From assembly GCF_023716665.1 (NCBI RefSeq), contig NZ_CP071859.1, forward strand, positions 992,001 to 1,056,000: a stretch of DNA of 64,000 bases. Direction: 5' to 3'. Within the stretch, counting starts at the first letter, position 1, and each line of letters opens with the position of its first letter. The stretch comes from Vibrio sp. SCSIO 43135 (GTDB taxonomy: Bacteria > Pseudomonadota > Gammaproteobacteria > Enterobacterales > Vibrionaceae). Below are positions 11,524 through 20,566 of this stretch, piece after piece. The notes below the pieces were generated by a model, which did not search any database, had not been told where the DNA came from, and worked only from the letters and a program-made list of their open reading frames with translations. The translations under genes and the position numbers were made by a program.

Positions 11524-12084
11524 ATGAATCCATTCTTTCAATTCAAAAAAGTGCTAATCCTTGTTTCTGTCTTATTAGTGAGCGCTTGTTCCTCGTTACC
11601 TCAAAACCTTGAATCAGAGAGCCCGAACCTCATTTCTGATTATCAGCAGTGGTTGGACTCTGATTCTAGTAATACGCTCGATGTTCGCCTTGGCGGTATC
11701 ATCGCTAAAGTAACCAATTTGGATGACAAAACGCGTTTAGAAGTGGTGAATATGCCGATCAGCTCGGCAGGTAAACCTGATTTGGGCACGGAGCCTAATG
11801 GCCGTTTTGTCGCGTATGTTGATGGGTTTCTCGACCCAGTTGCTTATGCGGAAGGGCGTTTGATCACTGTGCTGGGAACGAGTAATGGCACCGAACAAGC
11901 GAAAGTTGGTGAGTTCGAGCATCAATTTCCCGTGATGAATGCGCGTGGTGTGCATTTGTGGCGCATCCAAGAGCGAGTCATTGTGAATGATGTGGGCAGC
12001 TATTATTTCCCATGCCGCGGGCTCTACTGTCGTCAAACGATGGCTTTCCCTAGTGAGGGACGAGTGATCCAAGAAGTGAAATAA
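11524..12084 (+). CDS. Slp-family outer-membrane lipoprotein
   Basis: The start at 11524 gives a lipoprotein signal peptide with lipobox VSAC, preceded by GAGG as ribosome site; fifteen in-frame upstream codons are dropped for that reason. The mature part shows the Slp/YeaY family pattern: VRLGGIIAKVTNLDDKTRLEVVNMPISSAGKP, followed by GRFVAYVDGFLDPVAYAEGRLITVLG. Slp of E. coli is a starvation-induced outer-membrane lipoprotein, but the role of the family is not settled. Its stop overlaps the ATG of the hydrolase (TAATG), so the two are translationally coupled. Confidence 0.85.
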   Translation: MNPFFQFKKVLILVSVLLVSACSSLPQNLESESPNLISDYQQWLDSDSSNTLDVRLGGIIAKVTNLDDKTRLEVVNMPISSAGKPDLGTEPNGRFVAYVDGFLDPVAYAEGRLITVLGTSNGTEQAKVGEFEHQFPVMNARGVHLWRIQERVIVNDVGSYYFPCRGLYCRQTMAFPSEGRVIQEVK

Positions 12085-12941
12085 TGCTAAAAGAAACTCG
12101 CATCAAGGTCGCACATGGTGACATCGCGACCTTAGAGTTGGGCGATCGACGTTCTTCCTCTGTCCAATTGGTTTTCATTCATGGCTGGCTTGATAATGCT
12201 GGTTCCTTTCAAACGTTACTACCCCTGCTGAAAGAGCGCATCCCCAATGGGTATTTTTGCGCAATCGATTTACCCGGTCATGGCCATTCTAGCCATAAAC
12301 CCGATGGCCATTTCTACCCATTTCATGACTATATAGACGACATTCACCAGCTTTTGGCTGAATTATCACCAAACAAGCTAGTGCTGGTGGGACATTCTCT
12401 TGGTGCATTGATTGCAAGTTGCTATAGTGCCGCCTTTCCAGAGCAAGTTGCTGGATTGGTGCAAATTGAAGGGTTCGGCCCTCTTGCTGAGCCCGCTCAA
12501 AACAGTGTCCATCGATTACGTCAAGGCGTCAAAAGCCGGCAACGAATTCGACGTAAGCCGATGAGGTCTTTAGCGTCCATCGAACAAGCGATTGAAAAGC
12601 GCGCCCAAGTGAATCAATTAGATCCGCAGCAGATAGCGCCAATTGTCGAGCGAGGCATAGTGAACAGAGAGGGCGGATGGTATTGGCGCCACGATTCCAA
12701 GCTACAAAGCGACTCTCTATATCGAATGTCTGCTGGGAACGCAAAAGCCATCATCGATGCGATTACGTGTCCGCAACTTGTCATTCTTGGTCAACAAGGG
12801 TTTGAACACCTCTCTCAAGTTGAACAGCAAGTGGTAAAGCCAGATATTGACGTTGTCACCGTAGACGGTGGTCATCATTGTCACTTACAAGATAATGATA
12901 GAGTTATTGATCTAATTTCTGGCTTAGTTAACAAAATTTAA
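12084..12941 (+). CDS. Alpha/beta-fold hydrolase
   Basis: The 285-residue cytoplasmic protein has the alpha/beta-hydrolase fold: an oxyanion-hole HGWLDNAGSF segment, DLPGHGHS, the nucleophile elbow GHSLGA with Ser105, and a C-terminal histidine in DGGHHCHLQ, which would complete the triad. The substrate is unknown. It is coupled to the upstream Slp gene by a TAATG overlap and precedes fadD, but a PsrA-type palindrome lies right after its stop, so fadD is probably transcribed separately. Confidence 0.8.
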   Translation: MLKETRIKVAHGDIATLELGDRRSSSVQLVFIHGWLDNAGSFQTLLPLLKERIPNGYFCAIDLPGHGHSSHKPDGHFYPFHDYIDDIHQLLAELSPNKLVLVGHSLGALIASCYSAAFPEQVAGLVQIEGFGPLAEPAQNSVHRLRQGVKSRQRIRRKPMRSLASIEQAIEKRAQVNQLDPQQIAPIVERGIVNREGGWYWRHDSKLQSDSLYRMSAGNAKAIIDAITCPQLVILGQQGFEHLSQVEQQVVKPDIDVVTVDGGHHCHLQDNDRVIDLISGLVNKI

Positions 12942-12954
12942 ACAAGTGTTTGAG
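12938..12954. promoter_or_regulatory. PsrA-type palindrome upstream of fadD
   Basis: AAAC-AAGT-GTTT (12940-12951), extended on the right by GA, has the same core as the site upstream of fadH. It lies about 95 bp before the fadD start, where a promoter is expected. Confidence 0.55.
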
Positions 12955-13044
12955 TGTTACGTGCTCAAGCGTCTTGGCTGTGCTGTAATGGTTTGATAAT
13001 AAAAATTGCCCGTTAAAGCGCCGTCAAATAATAGGAGTATAACC

Positions 13045-14739
13045 GTGGATAAACCTTGGCTATCACGCTATCCAAGCGATGTACCGGAAAACATCAACCC
13101 TGACCAATATCCATCTCTTGTTGAGATGTTTGAGCAGTCGGTACAGAAGTACGCTGATCAACCAGCCTTTATGAACATGGGGTCAGTAATGACCTTCCGT
13201 AAGCTGGAAGAACGTAGCCGAGCGTTTGCTGCTTATCTTCAAAATGAGCTGAAGCTGAAAAAAGGCGACCGCGTTGCGCTTATGATGCCAAACTTGCTGC
13301 AATACCCAGTTGCACTGTTTGGTGTGCTGCGTGCGGGTATGATCGCGGTAAACGTAAACCCTTTGTATACGCCTCGTGAACTAGAACATCAGTTAAACGA
13401 CGCTGATGCAAAAGCGATTGTGATCGTATCTAATTTTGCCAACACTTTAGAGCAGGTAGTCGACAATACGCCAGTTAAGCACGTGGTACTGACTAGCCTT
13501 GGCCAAATGCTACCAAGAGCGAAAGGAACCGTGGTTGATTTCGTAGTGAAATACGTGAAAGGCATGGTACCTAAGTACAATCTGCCTGGGGCTATTTCAA
13601 TGCGTAAAGCTCTGCACAAAGGCCGCCGTCTTCAATACGTAAAACCATTTATGTCGGGCGATGATATTGCTTTCTTACAGTATACGGGCGGTACGACTGG
13701 TGTAGCGAAAGGTGCAATACTGACGCACCGCAATATGATTGCCAACGTGATGCAGGCAAAAGGGGCATATGGTCCAGTATTGTCTGAAGGTCGAGAGTTG
13801 GTGGTGACAGCTCTTCCGCTTTACCATGTATTTGCGTTAACAGTTAACTGTTTACTGTTCGTAGAAATGGGTGGCAGTAACTTGTTGATTACCAACCCAC
13901 GAGATATTCCGGGCTTTATTAAAGAGCTACAAAAATACCAATTCACCGCCATTACGGGTGTGAATACGCTGTTTAATGCATTAGTGAATAACGAAGACTT
14001 CCATGAACTTGACTTTAGTAACCTGCGCCTTGCTGTAGGTGGTGGTATGGCTGTTCAACGCGCCGTCGCTGAGCAATGGAAGAAGTCGACGGGTTGTTAT
14101 CTGTTAGAAGGCTACGGACTCACCGAGTGTTCTCCGCTGGTGGCTGCTTACCCTCACGATCTGGTTGATTATAATGGGTCGATTGGTTTGCCTGTTCCAT
14201 CTACAGAAGTACGCATTGTGGACGAAGAAGGTAATGCCCTTGCTAATACTGAAGTAGGTGAGCTACAGGTTCGTGGTCCTCAAGTTATGCAAGGCTACTG
14301 GCAGCGACCTGAAGCGACGAAAGAAGTCATCAACGGTGAAGGCTGGTTGTCGACGGGTGATATCGTTAAATTCGATGACGAAGGTTTCCTGCATATCGTT
14401 GATCGTAAGAAAGACATGATTCTAGTATCTGGCTTCAATGTGTATCCAAACGAGATCGAAGATGTGGTTGCACTCCATGGTAAAGTGCTGGAAGTTGCAG
14501 CGATTGGTCAGCCGCATGAAGTATCGGGTGAGATCGTTAAGATCTACGTGGTGAAGCGTGACCCTAGCTTAACTAAAGACGAAGTTATCGCACACTGTCG
14601 TCAGCACCTTACGGGTTATAAAGTGCCGAAGTTGGTGGAGTTCAAAGAAGAGCTACCGAAAACTAACGTCGGCAAGATTTTACGCCGTGTGCTGCGAGAA
14701 GAAAATGACGCCCAACTCGCGCAGCGCGAGAGTGCGTAA
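13045..14739 (+). CDS. fadD: Long-chain fatty acid-CoA ligase FadD
   Basis: The enzyme activates long-chain fatty acids to acyl-CoA with ATP at the inner membrane, committing imported fatty acid to beta-oxidation. The adenylate-forming signatures are present: the P-loop [20 protein letters not shown], and the C-terminal hinge and lysine region ([35 protein letters not shown]). The start is GTG 13045, with AGGAG at 13033-13037 placed 7 nt upstream; the thirteen in-frame codons before it cross the ribosome site. The protein has 564 residues, normal for the family. Confidence 0.95.
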   Translation: MDKPWLSRYPSDVPENINPDQYPSLVEMFEQSVQKYADQPAFMNMGSVMTFRKLEERSRAFAAYLQNELKLKKGDRVALMMPNLLQYPVALFGVLRAGMIAVNVNPLYTPRELEHQLNDADAKAIVIVSNFANTLEQVVDNTPVKHVVLTSLGQMLPRAKGTVVDFVVKYVKGMVPKYNLPGAISMRKALHKGRRLQYVKPFMSGDDIAFLQYTGGTTGVAKGAILTHRNMIANVMQAKGAYGPVLSEGRELVVTALPLYHVFALTVNCLLFVEMGGSNLLITNPRDIPGFIKELQKYQFTAITGVNTLFNALVNNEDFHELDFSNLRLAVGGGMAVQRAVAEQWKKSTGCYLLEGYGLTECSPLVAAYPHDLVDYNGSIGLPVPSTEVRIVDEEGNALANTEVGELQVRGPQVMQGYWQRPEATKEVINGEGWLSTGDIVKFDDEGFLHIVDRKKDMILVSGFNVYPNEIEDVVALHGKVLEVAAIGQPHEVSGEIVKIYVVKRDPSLTKDEVIAHCRQHLTGYKVPKLVEFKEELPKTNVGKILRRVLREENDAQLAQRESA

Positions 14740-14764
14740 AGCATAACGTAACAAACAGTGCTAG

Positions 14765-14793
14765 AATGCCGACTAATACAGTCGGCATTTTTT
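14765..14793 (+). terminator. Terminator of fadD
   Basis: AATGCCGAC (14765-14773) pairs with GTCGGCATT (14781-14789), followed by a T-run. Its presence also argues against an upstream ATG at 14766 as the rnd start. Confidence 0.9.
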
Positions 14794-14828
14794 ATTGTCC
14801 CCCCAATATTATCTACAGTGAGAGATTC

Positions 14829-15944
14829 GTGAATTATCAAATAATTACCCAACCAGACGATTTGAAAAGGGTTTGTGAACAAGCAAGAGAAGCGGATGCA
14901 GTCATGCTCGACACCGAGTTTGTGCGTATTCGTACCTTCTATCCGCAATTGGGCTTGATTCAGTTATTTGATGGTGAAGCATTGTCGCTTATCGACCCAA
15001 CGACTTTTAAAGACATGACTCCGTTTGTTGAACTGTTGCGTGATACATCGGTACTGAAAGTGTTGCACGCATGTGGCGAAGATTTAGAAGTGTTCCAGAA
15101 TGCATTTGGCTGCACTCCTTTCCCTATGGTGGATACTCAAATCATGGCAGCCTTCCTTGGGCATGGGCTCTCTACCGGTTTTGCTTCTTTAGTGAGTGAG
15201 TATGTGGGCGTTGAGTTGGATAAGAGTGAGTCACGAACTGACTGGATGGCGCGTCCTTTAAGCGTTAAGCAGCTGGAATATGCGGCAGCCGATGTATTCT
15301 ATCTACAGCCTTTGTACGACACTTTGCTAGAAAAGATCATCCAAGCAGGCTGGTGGGAAGCCGCACAAGTAGAGTCAGACTTACTGGTCACCAAACGTAT
15401 TAAATCTATCGATGCAGATAACGTGTACCTCGACATTAAGGGAGCATGGCAGCTAAGGCCAAAAGAACTAGCCGTGCTTAAACCTCTTGCTACTTGGCGT
15501 TACAAAGAGGCGCTTAAGCGTGATTTAGCATTAAACTTTGTGTTTAAAGAGAACGATTTACTTTCCGTTGCTCGATTTGGCATCAAGAGCGCGAAGCAAA
15601 TGGAAGAGCAGGGCATAGACCCACGCTCTGTGCGTCGCCACTCAGCTCGAATTATTTCATTGGTAAAGGCGGCGGAACAAACACCGGCTGAACAATACCC
15701 AGACCAAATTGAACGCCTGATGGACTACCCTGGCTACAAGCAGTTGTTTAAGAAGCTAAAAGACGAAGTAAAACGAGTGTCTCAAAGCTCGGGTTTAGCT
15801 ACAGAGTTTTTGGCATCCAAGAAGCAGCTTAATCAGTTACTGAGTTGGGTTTGGAAAAAAGATCGCGATCCAGCTAAGTTGCCTGATGTGATGCAAGGTT
15901 GGCGACAGGAACTGCTGGGTGAAAAGCTCAATAAGTTAGTGTAA
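14829..15944 (+). CDS. rnd: Ribonuclease D
   Basis: This 3'-5' exoribonuclease matures tRNA and other stable RNA ends. The DEDDy exonuclease domain occupies the first half, with DTEFVR (Exo I), HACGEDLEVF (Exo II) and YAAADVFYL (Exo III with the tyrosine). HRDC-type helical domains fill the rest. I use GTG 14829, which gives the N-terminus NYQIITQPDDL seen in family members; the longer frame from 14766 runs through the fadD terminator. The 371-residue product matches the usual length. It is convergent with the min operon. Confidence 0.93.
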   Translation: MNYQIITQPDDLKRVCEQAREADAVMLDTEFVRIRTFYPQLGLIQLFDGEALSLIDPTTFKDMTPFVELLRDTSVLKVLHACGEDLEVFQNAFGCTPFPMVDTQIMAAFLGHGLSTGFASLVSEYVGVELDKSESRTDWMARPLSVKQLEYAAADVFYLQPLYDTLLEKIIQAGWWEAAQVESDLLVTKRIKSIDADNVYLDIKGAWQLRPKELAVLKPLATWRYKEALKRDLALNFVFKENDLLSVARFGIKSAKQMEEQGIDPRSVRRHSARIISLVKAAEQTPAEQYPDQIERLMDYPGYKQLFKKLKDEVKRVSQSSGLATEFLASKKQLNQLLSWVWKKDRDPAKLPDVMQGWRQELLGEKLNKLV

Positions 15945-15957
15945 AAGAATAAAAAAA

Positions 15958-15983
15958 AGAGAGCCATTTGGCTCTCTTTTTTT
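15958..15983. terminator. Bidirectional terminator between rnd and the min operon
   Basis: AGAGAGCC (15958-15965) pairs with GGCTCTCT (15970-15977) between an A-run and a T-run. It overlaps the last bases of minE. Confidence 0.88.
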
Positions 15984-16238
15984 ATTTCTCATCTTCAGGC
16001 AATTTAACGTTCAATTCCAATACTGAAATGTCATCGTCTTTGTGCTCAAAAGAGAGGTCGACCATTGAAGGGTCGACAGCAACATACTTGGCAATCACTG
16101 CTAGGATGTCTTCTTTTAACTGTGGTAGGTAAGACGGCGCTGGGTCATCTTGGCTACGGCGTTCCGCTACAATAATCTGTAAGCGCTCTTTAGCCAAGTT
16201 CGTTTCTTTTGTGGACGGAAAAACTCAAGTAATGACAT
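15982..16238 (-). pseudogene. minE: Cell division topological specificity factor MinE, apparent frameshift near the N-terminus
   Basis: MinE drives pole-to-pole oscillation of MinCD and places the Z ring at midcell. From ATG 16238, six nt after minD, the frame reads [12 protein letters not shown], the correct MinE membrane-targeting N-terminus, but then shifts into RTWLKSAYR and hits TAG. The rest of MinE ([16 protein letters not shown] to the end) is intact in the -1 frame and ends at 15982. One extra base in the short A-run opposite 16203-16205 restores a continuous 85-residue MinE. From memory, Vibrio MinE has about 87 residues, so a 7-nt deletion is an alternative. Starting at TTG 16197 would give a 71-residue protein without the membrane-targeting segment. 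Confidence 0.8.
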
Positions 16239-16244
16239 GCTCTA

Positions 16245-17057
16245 TTAGCCTCCAAACAGTCGTTTAAAGATTCCTTTCTTTTGCTCGGTTAGGAAGCGGA
16301 AATCCACTTGCTCACCCAACAGGCGTTCTACAGTGTCGTCATATGCCATACCTGCATCTGACTCTTCATCAAAGATAACAGGTACACCTTTGTTCGATGC
16401 ATTCAGTACCGCTTGGCTTTCTGGAATAACGCCAAGCAGAGAAATATGAAGGATCTCCTCTACATCTTCAACGCTGAGCATCTCGCCTTGAGTCACACGT
16501 GCAGGGTTGTAGCGGGTCAGCAGTAAGTGCTGCTTCACAGGGGGTAACCCTTCTTCTGCTCGGCGAGACTTAGAATCTAAAATACCGAGGATACGGTCTG
16601 AATCGCGTACCGATGAAACCTCTGGGTTGGTCGTGACGATTGCTTCATCTGCAAAGTATAGTGCCATTAATGCACCTTGTTCGATACCTGCCGGAGAGTC
16701 ACAAATCACAAAGTCGAAACCGAGTTCGTCTAGTTCATCAAGAATGCGACGAACACCGTCTTTGGTAAGTGCATCTTTATCACGGGTTTGAGAAGCCGGT
16801 AGAATAAATAAGTTGTCGTTACGCTTATCTTTGATAAGTGCTTGATTCAACGTTGCTTCACCGTTGATTACGTTAACGAAGTCATACACGACTCGACGCT
16901 CACAACCCATAATTAAATCAAGGTTTCGTAGGCCGATATCGAAATCAATAACGGCGGTTTTTTTACCTTTAATTGCAAGGCCGGATGCAATCGCTGCACT
17001 GGAAGTTGTTTTACCTACTCCACCCTTGCCTGACGTCACAACAATAATGCGTGCCAT
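16245..17057 (-). CDS. minD: Septum site-determining ATPase MinD
   Basis: MinD is a membrane-associated ATPase that recruits MinC and oscillates with MinE. The deviant Walker A motif GKGGVGKTT lies at residues 10-18, and the C-terminal amphipathic membrane-targeting helix (KKGIFKRLFGG) is intact. The length of 270 residues is standard. It is the middle gene of a minC-minD-minE operon on the minus strand, 19 bp after minC and 6 bp before minE. Confidence 0.97.
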   Translation of the reverse strand: MARIIVVTSGKGGVGKTTSSAAIASGLAIKGKKTAVIDFDIGLRNLDLIMGCERRVVYDFVNVINGEATLNQALIKDKRNDNLFILPASQTRDKDALTKDGVRRILDELDELGFDFVICDSPAGIEQGALMALYFADEAIVTTNPEVSSVRDSDRILGILDSKSRRAEEGLPPVKQHLLLTRYNPARVTQGEMLSVEDVEEILHISLLGVIPESQAVLNASNKGVPVIFDEESDAGMAYDDTVERLLGEQVDFRFLTEQKKGIFKRLFGG

Positions 17058-17076
17058 GGTTTTTCCTTTTTATAAT

Positions 17077-17739
17077 TTAAACGGTGAGAACTTCTAGGTG
17101 TAATGCGTCATCGAGCATGCTCACCATGACTTTCTTCTGCCAGAACTCACCTTCAATTTGATCGCTCAGCCAGTAATTTCCTGCAATAGAAACCAGCTCA
17201 GCCTGTAAATCGTGACAAATAATTCGTGCATCTTTTTGACCACTTGCTCCGGCAATAGCACGGCCGCGCAATGTTCCATGGATATGGATTGACCCATCAG
17301 CGATCACCTCTGCGCCAGCGCTGACGTGGCTAAGGATAACGAGGTCACCATCTTTCGCGTAAATTTGTTGGCCAGATCGGATAGGTGTTCGAACCACTTT
17401 TGTTGGTGCCATCTTAGCGGGAGCCTGCGATGGAGACTTACTGGCCGACATAACGGCAAAGCCAGCTTCAGAGGCTTGATTCTGCGCGCGCTTATCTTTA
17501 CAGCCTGTGATCCCAACGGGAATCATACCCGCTACAGAAATACCTTGTTTTAGCTGCTGGAAATCAATATCGCCAGATACTTTTTCGATATTGATGACAA
17601 CCGGTGCCGAAGCGAAAAAAGCGGGTGCTTGCGCTACTTTTTCATTAATAAACTCAATCGCTGTTGAAACTTCATTGCCAGAAAGGTGCAAAACTGACAG
17701 AGTGAAGCTACTGCCTTTTAGGTCAGGGATATTCGACAT
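17077..17739 (-). CDS. minC: Septum site-determining protein MinC
   Basis: MinC is the FtsZ-polymer antagonist of the Min system. The 220-residue protein has the N-terminal inhibitory domain (about 1-100), a proline/alanine/lysine-rich linker near 103-118, and the C-terminal beta-helix that binds MinD, with [32 protein letters not shown] as signature. It is the first gene of the min operon. Confidence 0.96.
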   Translation of the reverse strand: MSNIPDLKGSSFTLSVLHLSGNEVSTAIEFINEKVAQAPAFFASAPVVINIEKVSGDIDFQQLKQGISVAGMIPVGITGCKDKRAQNQASEAGFAVMSASKSPSQAPAKMAPTKVVRTPIRSGQQIYAKDGDLVILSHVSAGAEVIADGSIHIHGTLRGRAIAGASGQKDARIICHDLQAELVSIAGNYWLSDQIEGEFWQKKVMVSMLDDALHLEVLTV

Positions 17740-17926
17740 TATTTACTTCATGCCTCAGTAGAAAGGACGTTGCCTGGAACTAGGGTTGTCATGTTATATT
17801 TCATGTATAAGTACAGCAAGTTATGTTGTCGTTAAACGGTTAAAATTAGCTAAAGTTTTACGTTTCGTATTAAAAGTAGTCAGTTTTCTCCAACTATCAG
17901 TTAAAAATCAATTTAAAAGGCAAGTT

Positions 17927-18202
17927 ATGCTTTGTTCTATCTATAAAAGCTCTAAGAAAGAAGGCGCTTATCTCTACATTCCGAAGAAAGATGACTTTTC
18001 ACAAGTTCCTGACACTTTGATGCAGATGTTCGGTAAACCTATTTTCGTTATGGTGATCAAGCTTGATGGTCGAAAACTGGCGCAAGTCGATGTTGAAAAA
18101 GTAAAAGCATCGATGGAAGAGGAAGGGTTTTTCCTACAGTTGCCACCACCACCAGAGAACTTGCTTGAAAAGTACAAAGAACAAAAGGCGCAGCAAAAAT
18201 AA
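17927..18202 (+). CDS. ycgL: YcgL family protein
   Basis: This small cytoplasmic protein has 91 residues and belongs to the YcgL (DUF709) family. The conserved core is [28 protein letters not shown], and a proline-rich C-terminal stretch [13 protein letters not shown]. Its role is not established. The start at 17927 is the family N-terminus; the 47 in-frame codons before it are in the AT-rich intergenic region and have no protein character. It lies divergent from minC, as in many gammaproteobacteria, and 26 bp upstream of the transglycosylase gene. Confidence 0.88.
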   Translation: MLCSIYKSSKKEGAYLYIPKKDDFSQVPDTLMQMFGKPIFVMVIKLDGRKLAQVDVEKVKASMEEEGFFLQLPPPPENLLEKYKEQKAQQK

Positions 18203-18228
18203 GCGCGATATTGCTCAAGGAGGGCAAT

Positions 18229-19200
18229 GTGAAAAAATTATTGTCAGTTGTATTAGGTCTAGGTATTGCGGCTTCAGCGGTAGCAAACGAAGTCAGTTTT
18301 GAGCAATACGTAGAAGGGATGAAGCAAGAAGCCTTAAACAATGGTATTTCTCAGCAGATTGTTGATAAGGCATTTGAAAATGTCACTTTCAAACCTCGCG
18401 CTGTTACCGCTGATCGGAATCAGCCGGAGAAAAAGCTGACATTAGATGAATATATCCCACGCGCGGTGCCTGATTGGAAAGTCAAACAGGCGCGTGATCT
18501 GTATAAAAAACACTATACAGAGCTCTCTAGAATCGGTGAAGAGTATGGCGTGCAGCCTAGGTTCATTGTGGCACTGTGGGGCGTTGAGAGTAACTTTGGT
18601 AAGTTTACGGGTGGCTACAGTGTCATTGATGCATTATCGACGCTTGCTTACGAAGGTCGACGCGAAGCGTTCTTCCGTAAAGAAGCGATGGCTGCTCTTA
18701 CGATTCTCGAAGAGGGCCACATTAAGCCTGAAAACATGAAGGGCTCATGGGCTGGGGCGATGGGGCAGTGTCAGTTTATGCCTAGCTCGTTTTTGTCCTT
18801 CGCAGCGGATGGGAATGGCGATGGTAAGAAAGACATCTGGAATACCAAAGCCGACGTGTTTGCTTCGACAGCTAACTACTTAAGCCAATCTGGGTGGGAT
18901 GATAAATACACTTGGGGTCGCCAAGTTAAAGTGCCACATGGTATTGATCCAAGTCTAGAAGGGCGCGGGGAAGAGAAAGGTAAGTATCTTCAGGAATGGT
19001 CGAAGCTGGGCATTACCAGATACGATGGTAAGCCGCTTCCTAAGCTCGATGAAGATATTAAAGCGTGGCTGATCATGCCTGATGATGAAAACGGGCGTAC
19101 TTACTTGGTATACAACAACTACAATGTGCTAATGAAGTGGAACCGCTCTTACTACTTTGCGCTTGCCGTTAGCCACTTGGCTGATCGAATTAAGTACTAG
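18229..19200 (+). CDS. MltB-family lytic murein transglycosylase
   Basis: The enzyme cleaves peptidoglycan glycan strands to form 1,6-anhydro ends. GTG 18229 is preceded by AAGGAGG at 18218-18224; the product starts with a Sec signal peptide cut after about AVAN. The catalytic glutamate is Glu120 in ALWGVESNFGKFTGGY, followed by the SLT motif GSWAGAMGQCQFMPSS. There is no lipobox, so it is a soluble periplasmic form rather than lipidated MltB. It is probably co-transcribed with ycgL. Confidence 0.9.
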   Translation: MKKLLSVVLGLGIAASAVANEVSFEQYVEGMKQEALNNGISQQIVDKAFENVTFKPRAVTADRNQPEKKLTLDEYIPRAVPDWKVKQARDLYKKHYTELSRIGEEYGVQPRFIVALWGVESNFGKFTGGYSVIDALSTLAYEGRREAFFRKEAMAALTILEEGHIKPENMKGSWAGAMGQCQFMPSSFLSFAADGNGDGKKDIWNTKADVFASTANYLSQSGWDDKYTWGRQVKVPHGIDPSLEGRGEEKGKYLQEWSKLGITRYDGKPLPKLDEDIKAWLIMPDDENGRTYLVYNNYNVLMKWNRSYYFALAVSHLADRIKY

Positions 19201-19220
19201 TATGATTTTAAAGTAATAAA

Positions 19221-19245
19221 AAAAGGGGCTAAAAGCCCCTTTTTC
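19221..19245. terminator. Bidirectional terminator between the transglycosylase and folD
   Basis: GGGGCT (19225-19230) pairs with AGCCCC (19234-19239) around AAA, with an A-run before and a T-run after. Confidence 0.9.
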
Positions 19246-19260
19246 TTTATAAAGATTTGA

Positions 19261-20121
19261 TTACTTCTTAGTGTGGAACTGCTCACACGCAATCATGGTG
19301 TTTTCGATAAGGCTCGCAACAGTCATTGGGCCTACGCCACCAGGAACTGGCGTAATAAAGCTGGCATTTTCTTTGGCCACATCGTATTCCACGTCGCCTA
19401 CCAACTTACCTGATTCCAAACGGTTGATGCCTACATCGACTACCACAGCACCTTTCTTGATCCAAGCACCTGGAATGAAGTTAGGCTTACCTACAGCGAC
19501 AACCACTACATCTGCCTGGCGAACATGGCCTTCTAGGTCTTTAGTGAATCGGTGACACGTTGTGGTCGTGCAGCCTGCTAACAGTAACTCTAGTGTCATA
19601 GGGCGACCGACGATGTTAGAAGCTCCTACAACAACGGCGTGTTTACCACGTAAATCTATGTTGTAGCGGTCTAGCAGGGTAATGATACCTTTTGGCGTAC
19701 ATGAACGTAGTTTCGGAATGCGTTGCGCTAAACGACCAACATTATATGGGTGGAAACCATCAACGTCTTTTTCTGGCGTGATACGCTCTAAAACATGTGT
19801 TGAGTCGATGCCTGCAGGAAGAGGCAGCTGAACTAAGATGCCATCAATCTCAGGATCTTCATTTAACGAATCTACTAGGTTAAGTAGCTCTTCTTCAGTC
19901 GCTGTCGCCGGTAAGTCAAAAGATTTAGAAACAAAGCCAACTTCCTCACATGCACGGCGCTTACTGCCGACATAAACTTGAGACGCTGGGTCTTCACCAA
20001 CCAAAACGACCGCAAGGCCTGGTGCGCGTAGACCAGAGTTAACTCGAGCTTTCACGCGAGCGGCGACTTCTGAACGAACAGTTTGGGAAATAAGTGTTCC
20101 GTCGATATTTTGAGCAGTCAT
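19261..20121 (-). CDS. folD: Bifunctional methylenetetrahydrofolate dehydrogenase/cyclohydrolase FolD
   Basis: The enzyme interconverts 5,10-methylene- and 10-formyl-tetrahydrofolate, supplying formyl groups for purines and fMet-tRNA. The catalytic segment [13 protein letters not shown] carries the family's tyrosine and lysine, followed by the [10 protein letters not shown] and [10 protein letters not shown] signatures and the NADP-binding [11 protein letters not shown]. The 286-residue length is standard. A PurR-type palindrome lies about 70 bp upstream, consistent with control by purine supply. Confidence 0.97.
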   Translation of the reverse strand: MTAQNIDGTLISQTVRSEVAARVKARVNSGLRAPGLAVVLVGEDPASQVYVGSKRRACEEVGFVSKSFDLPATATEEELLNLVDSLNEDPEIDGILVQLPLPAGIDSTHVLERITPEKDVDGFHPYNVGRLAQRIPKLRSCTPKGIITLLDRYNIDLRGKHAVVVGASNIVGRPMTLELLLAGCTTTTCHRFTKDLEGHVRQADVVVVAVGKPNFIPGAWIKKGAVVVDVGINRLESGKLVGDVEYDVAKENASFITPVPGGVGPMTVASLIENTMIACEQFHTKK

Positions 20122-20191
20122 GACTATCCTTTATTCTGATGGTCTATATTTTTGAGCGCATTGTCGCAGAATTTGATATTAACATCCATAG

Positions 20192-20203
20192 GCAAACGTT
20201 TGC
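20192..20203. promoter_or_regulatory. PurR-type operator upstream of folD
   Basis: GCAAACGTTTGC is a perfect 12-bp palindrome identical to the core of the PurR operator. It lies 71 bp upstream of the folD start on the minus strand. folD belongs to one-carbon metabolism that feeds purine synthesis, so the placement makes sense. Confidence 0.7.
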
Positions 20204-20279
20204 TTTGTTGTGATTTTGAGCATTTAACCAAAGCGTGGCTCTTTTTTAGGCATTCAATTCAGAAAGTTAGATAAAGCCG

Positions 20280-20307
20280 TTGATTTACCCGCTTCAACTC
20301 GTATAAT
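20280..20307 (+). promoter_or_regulatory. Promoter of tRNA-Arg
   Basis: TTGATT (20280-20285) and a perfect TATAAT (20302-20307) are 16 bp apart. The -10 box ends 14 bp before the mature tRNA. Confidence 0.7.
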
Positions 20308-20321
20308 CCTTTCCCTGTAGC

Positions 20322-20398
20322 GCGCCCTTAGCTCAGCTGGATAGAGCACGTCCCTTCTAAGGATGTGGTCGTAGGTTCGAATCCTACAGGGCGTGCCA
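20322..20398 (+). tRNA. tRNA-Arg (anticodon TCT)
   Basis: The 77-nt sequence folds into a full cloverleaf. The acceptor GCGCCCT pairs with AGGGCGT, the D arm contains GCTCAGCTGGATAGAGC, the anticodon loop is CTTCTAA with TCT at 20356-20358, and the T arm contains GGTTCGAATCC. The CCA end is encoded at 20396-20398. It decodes AGA. Confidence 0.97.
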
Positions 20399-20409
20399 TT
20401 TATTTTAAG

Positions 20410-20445
20410 AGCCCCGATAACTCCTAGAGTTGTCGGGGCTTTTTC
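20410..20445 (+). terminator. Terminator of tRNA-Arg
   Basis: AGCCCCGA (20410-20417) pairs with TCGGGGCT (20433-20440), with further inner pairing, followed by TTTT. Confidence 0.88.
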
Positions 20446-20533
20446 GTTCTTGTTAGTTCCGTATCAGTGTCAACTTCAAGGTAAGCTTTATACTTTGATT
20501 TTACGGCACTAATCGGCAACGTGGTGCGTACAA

Positions 20534-20559
20534 AAAAGCCGCTGATGACAGCGGCTTTT
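20534..20559 (-). terminator. Terminator of the BCCT transporter gene
   Basis: AAAAGCCGCTG (20534-20544) pairs with CAGCGGCTTTT (20549-20559) around ATGA. The T-run on the minus strand ends transcription of the BCCT gene. Confidence 0.88.
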
Positions 20560-20566
20560 TGATGAA

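Noticed and set aside
15982..16197. minE as an intact 71-residue gene starting at TTG 16197
   Set aside because: The true N-terminus [12 protein letters not shown] is present upstream, 6 nt after minD, in a different frame, and the family always has it. A frameshift explains the data better.
20322..20398. tRNA-Arg as attachment site of an integrated element
   Set aside because: There is no integrase gene and no partial repeat of the tRNA 3' end in the flanks; both sides are ordinary chromosomal genes.
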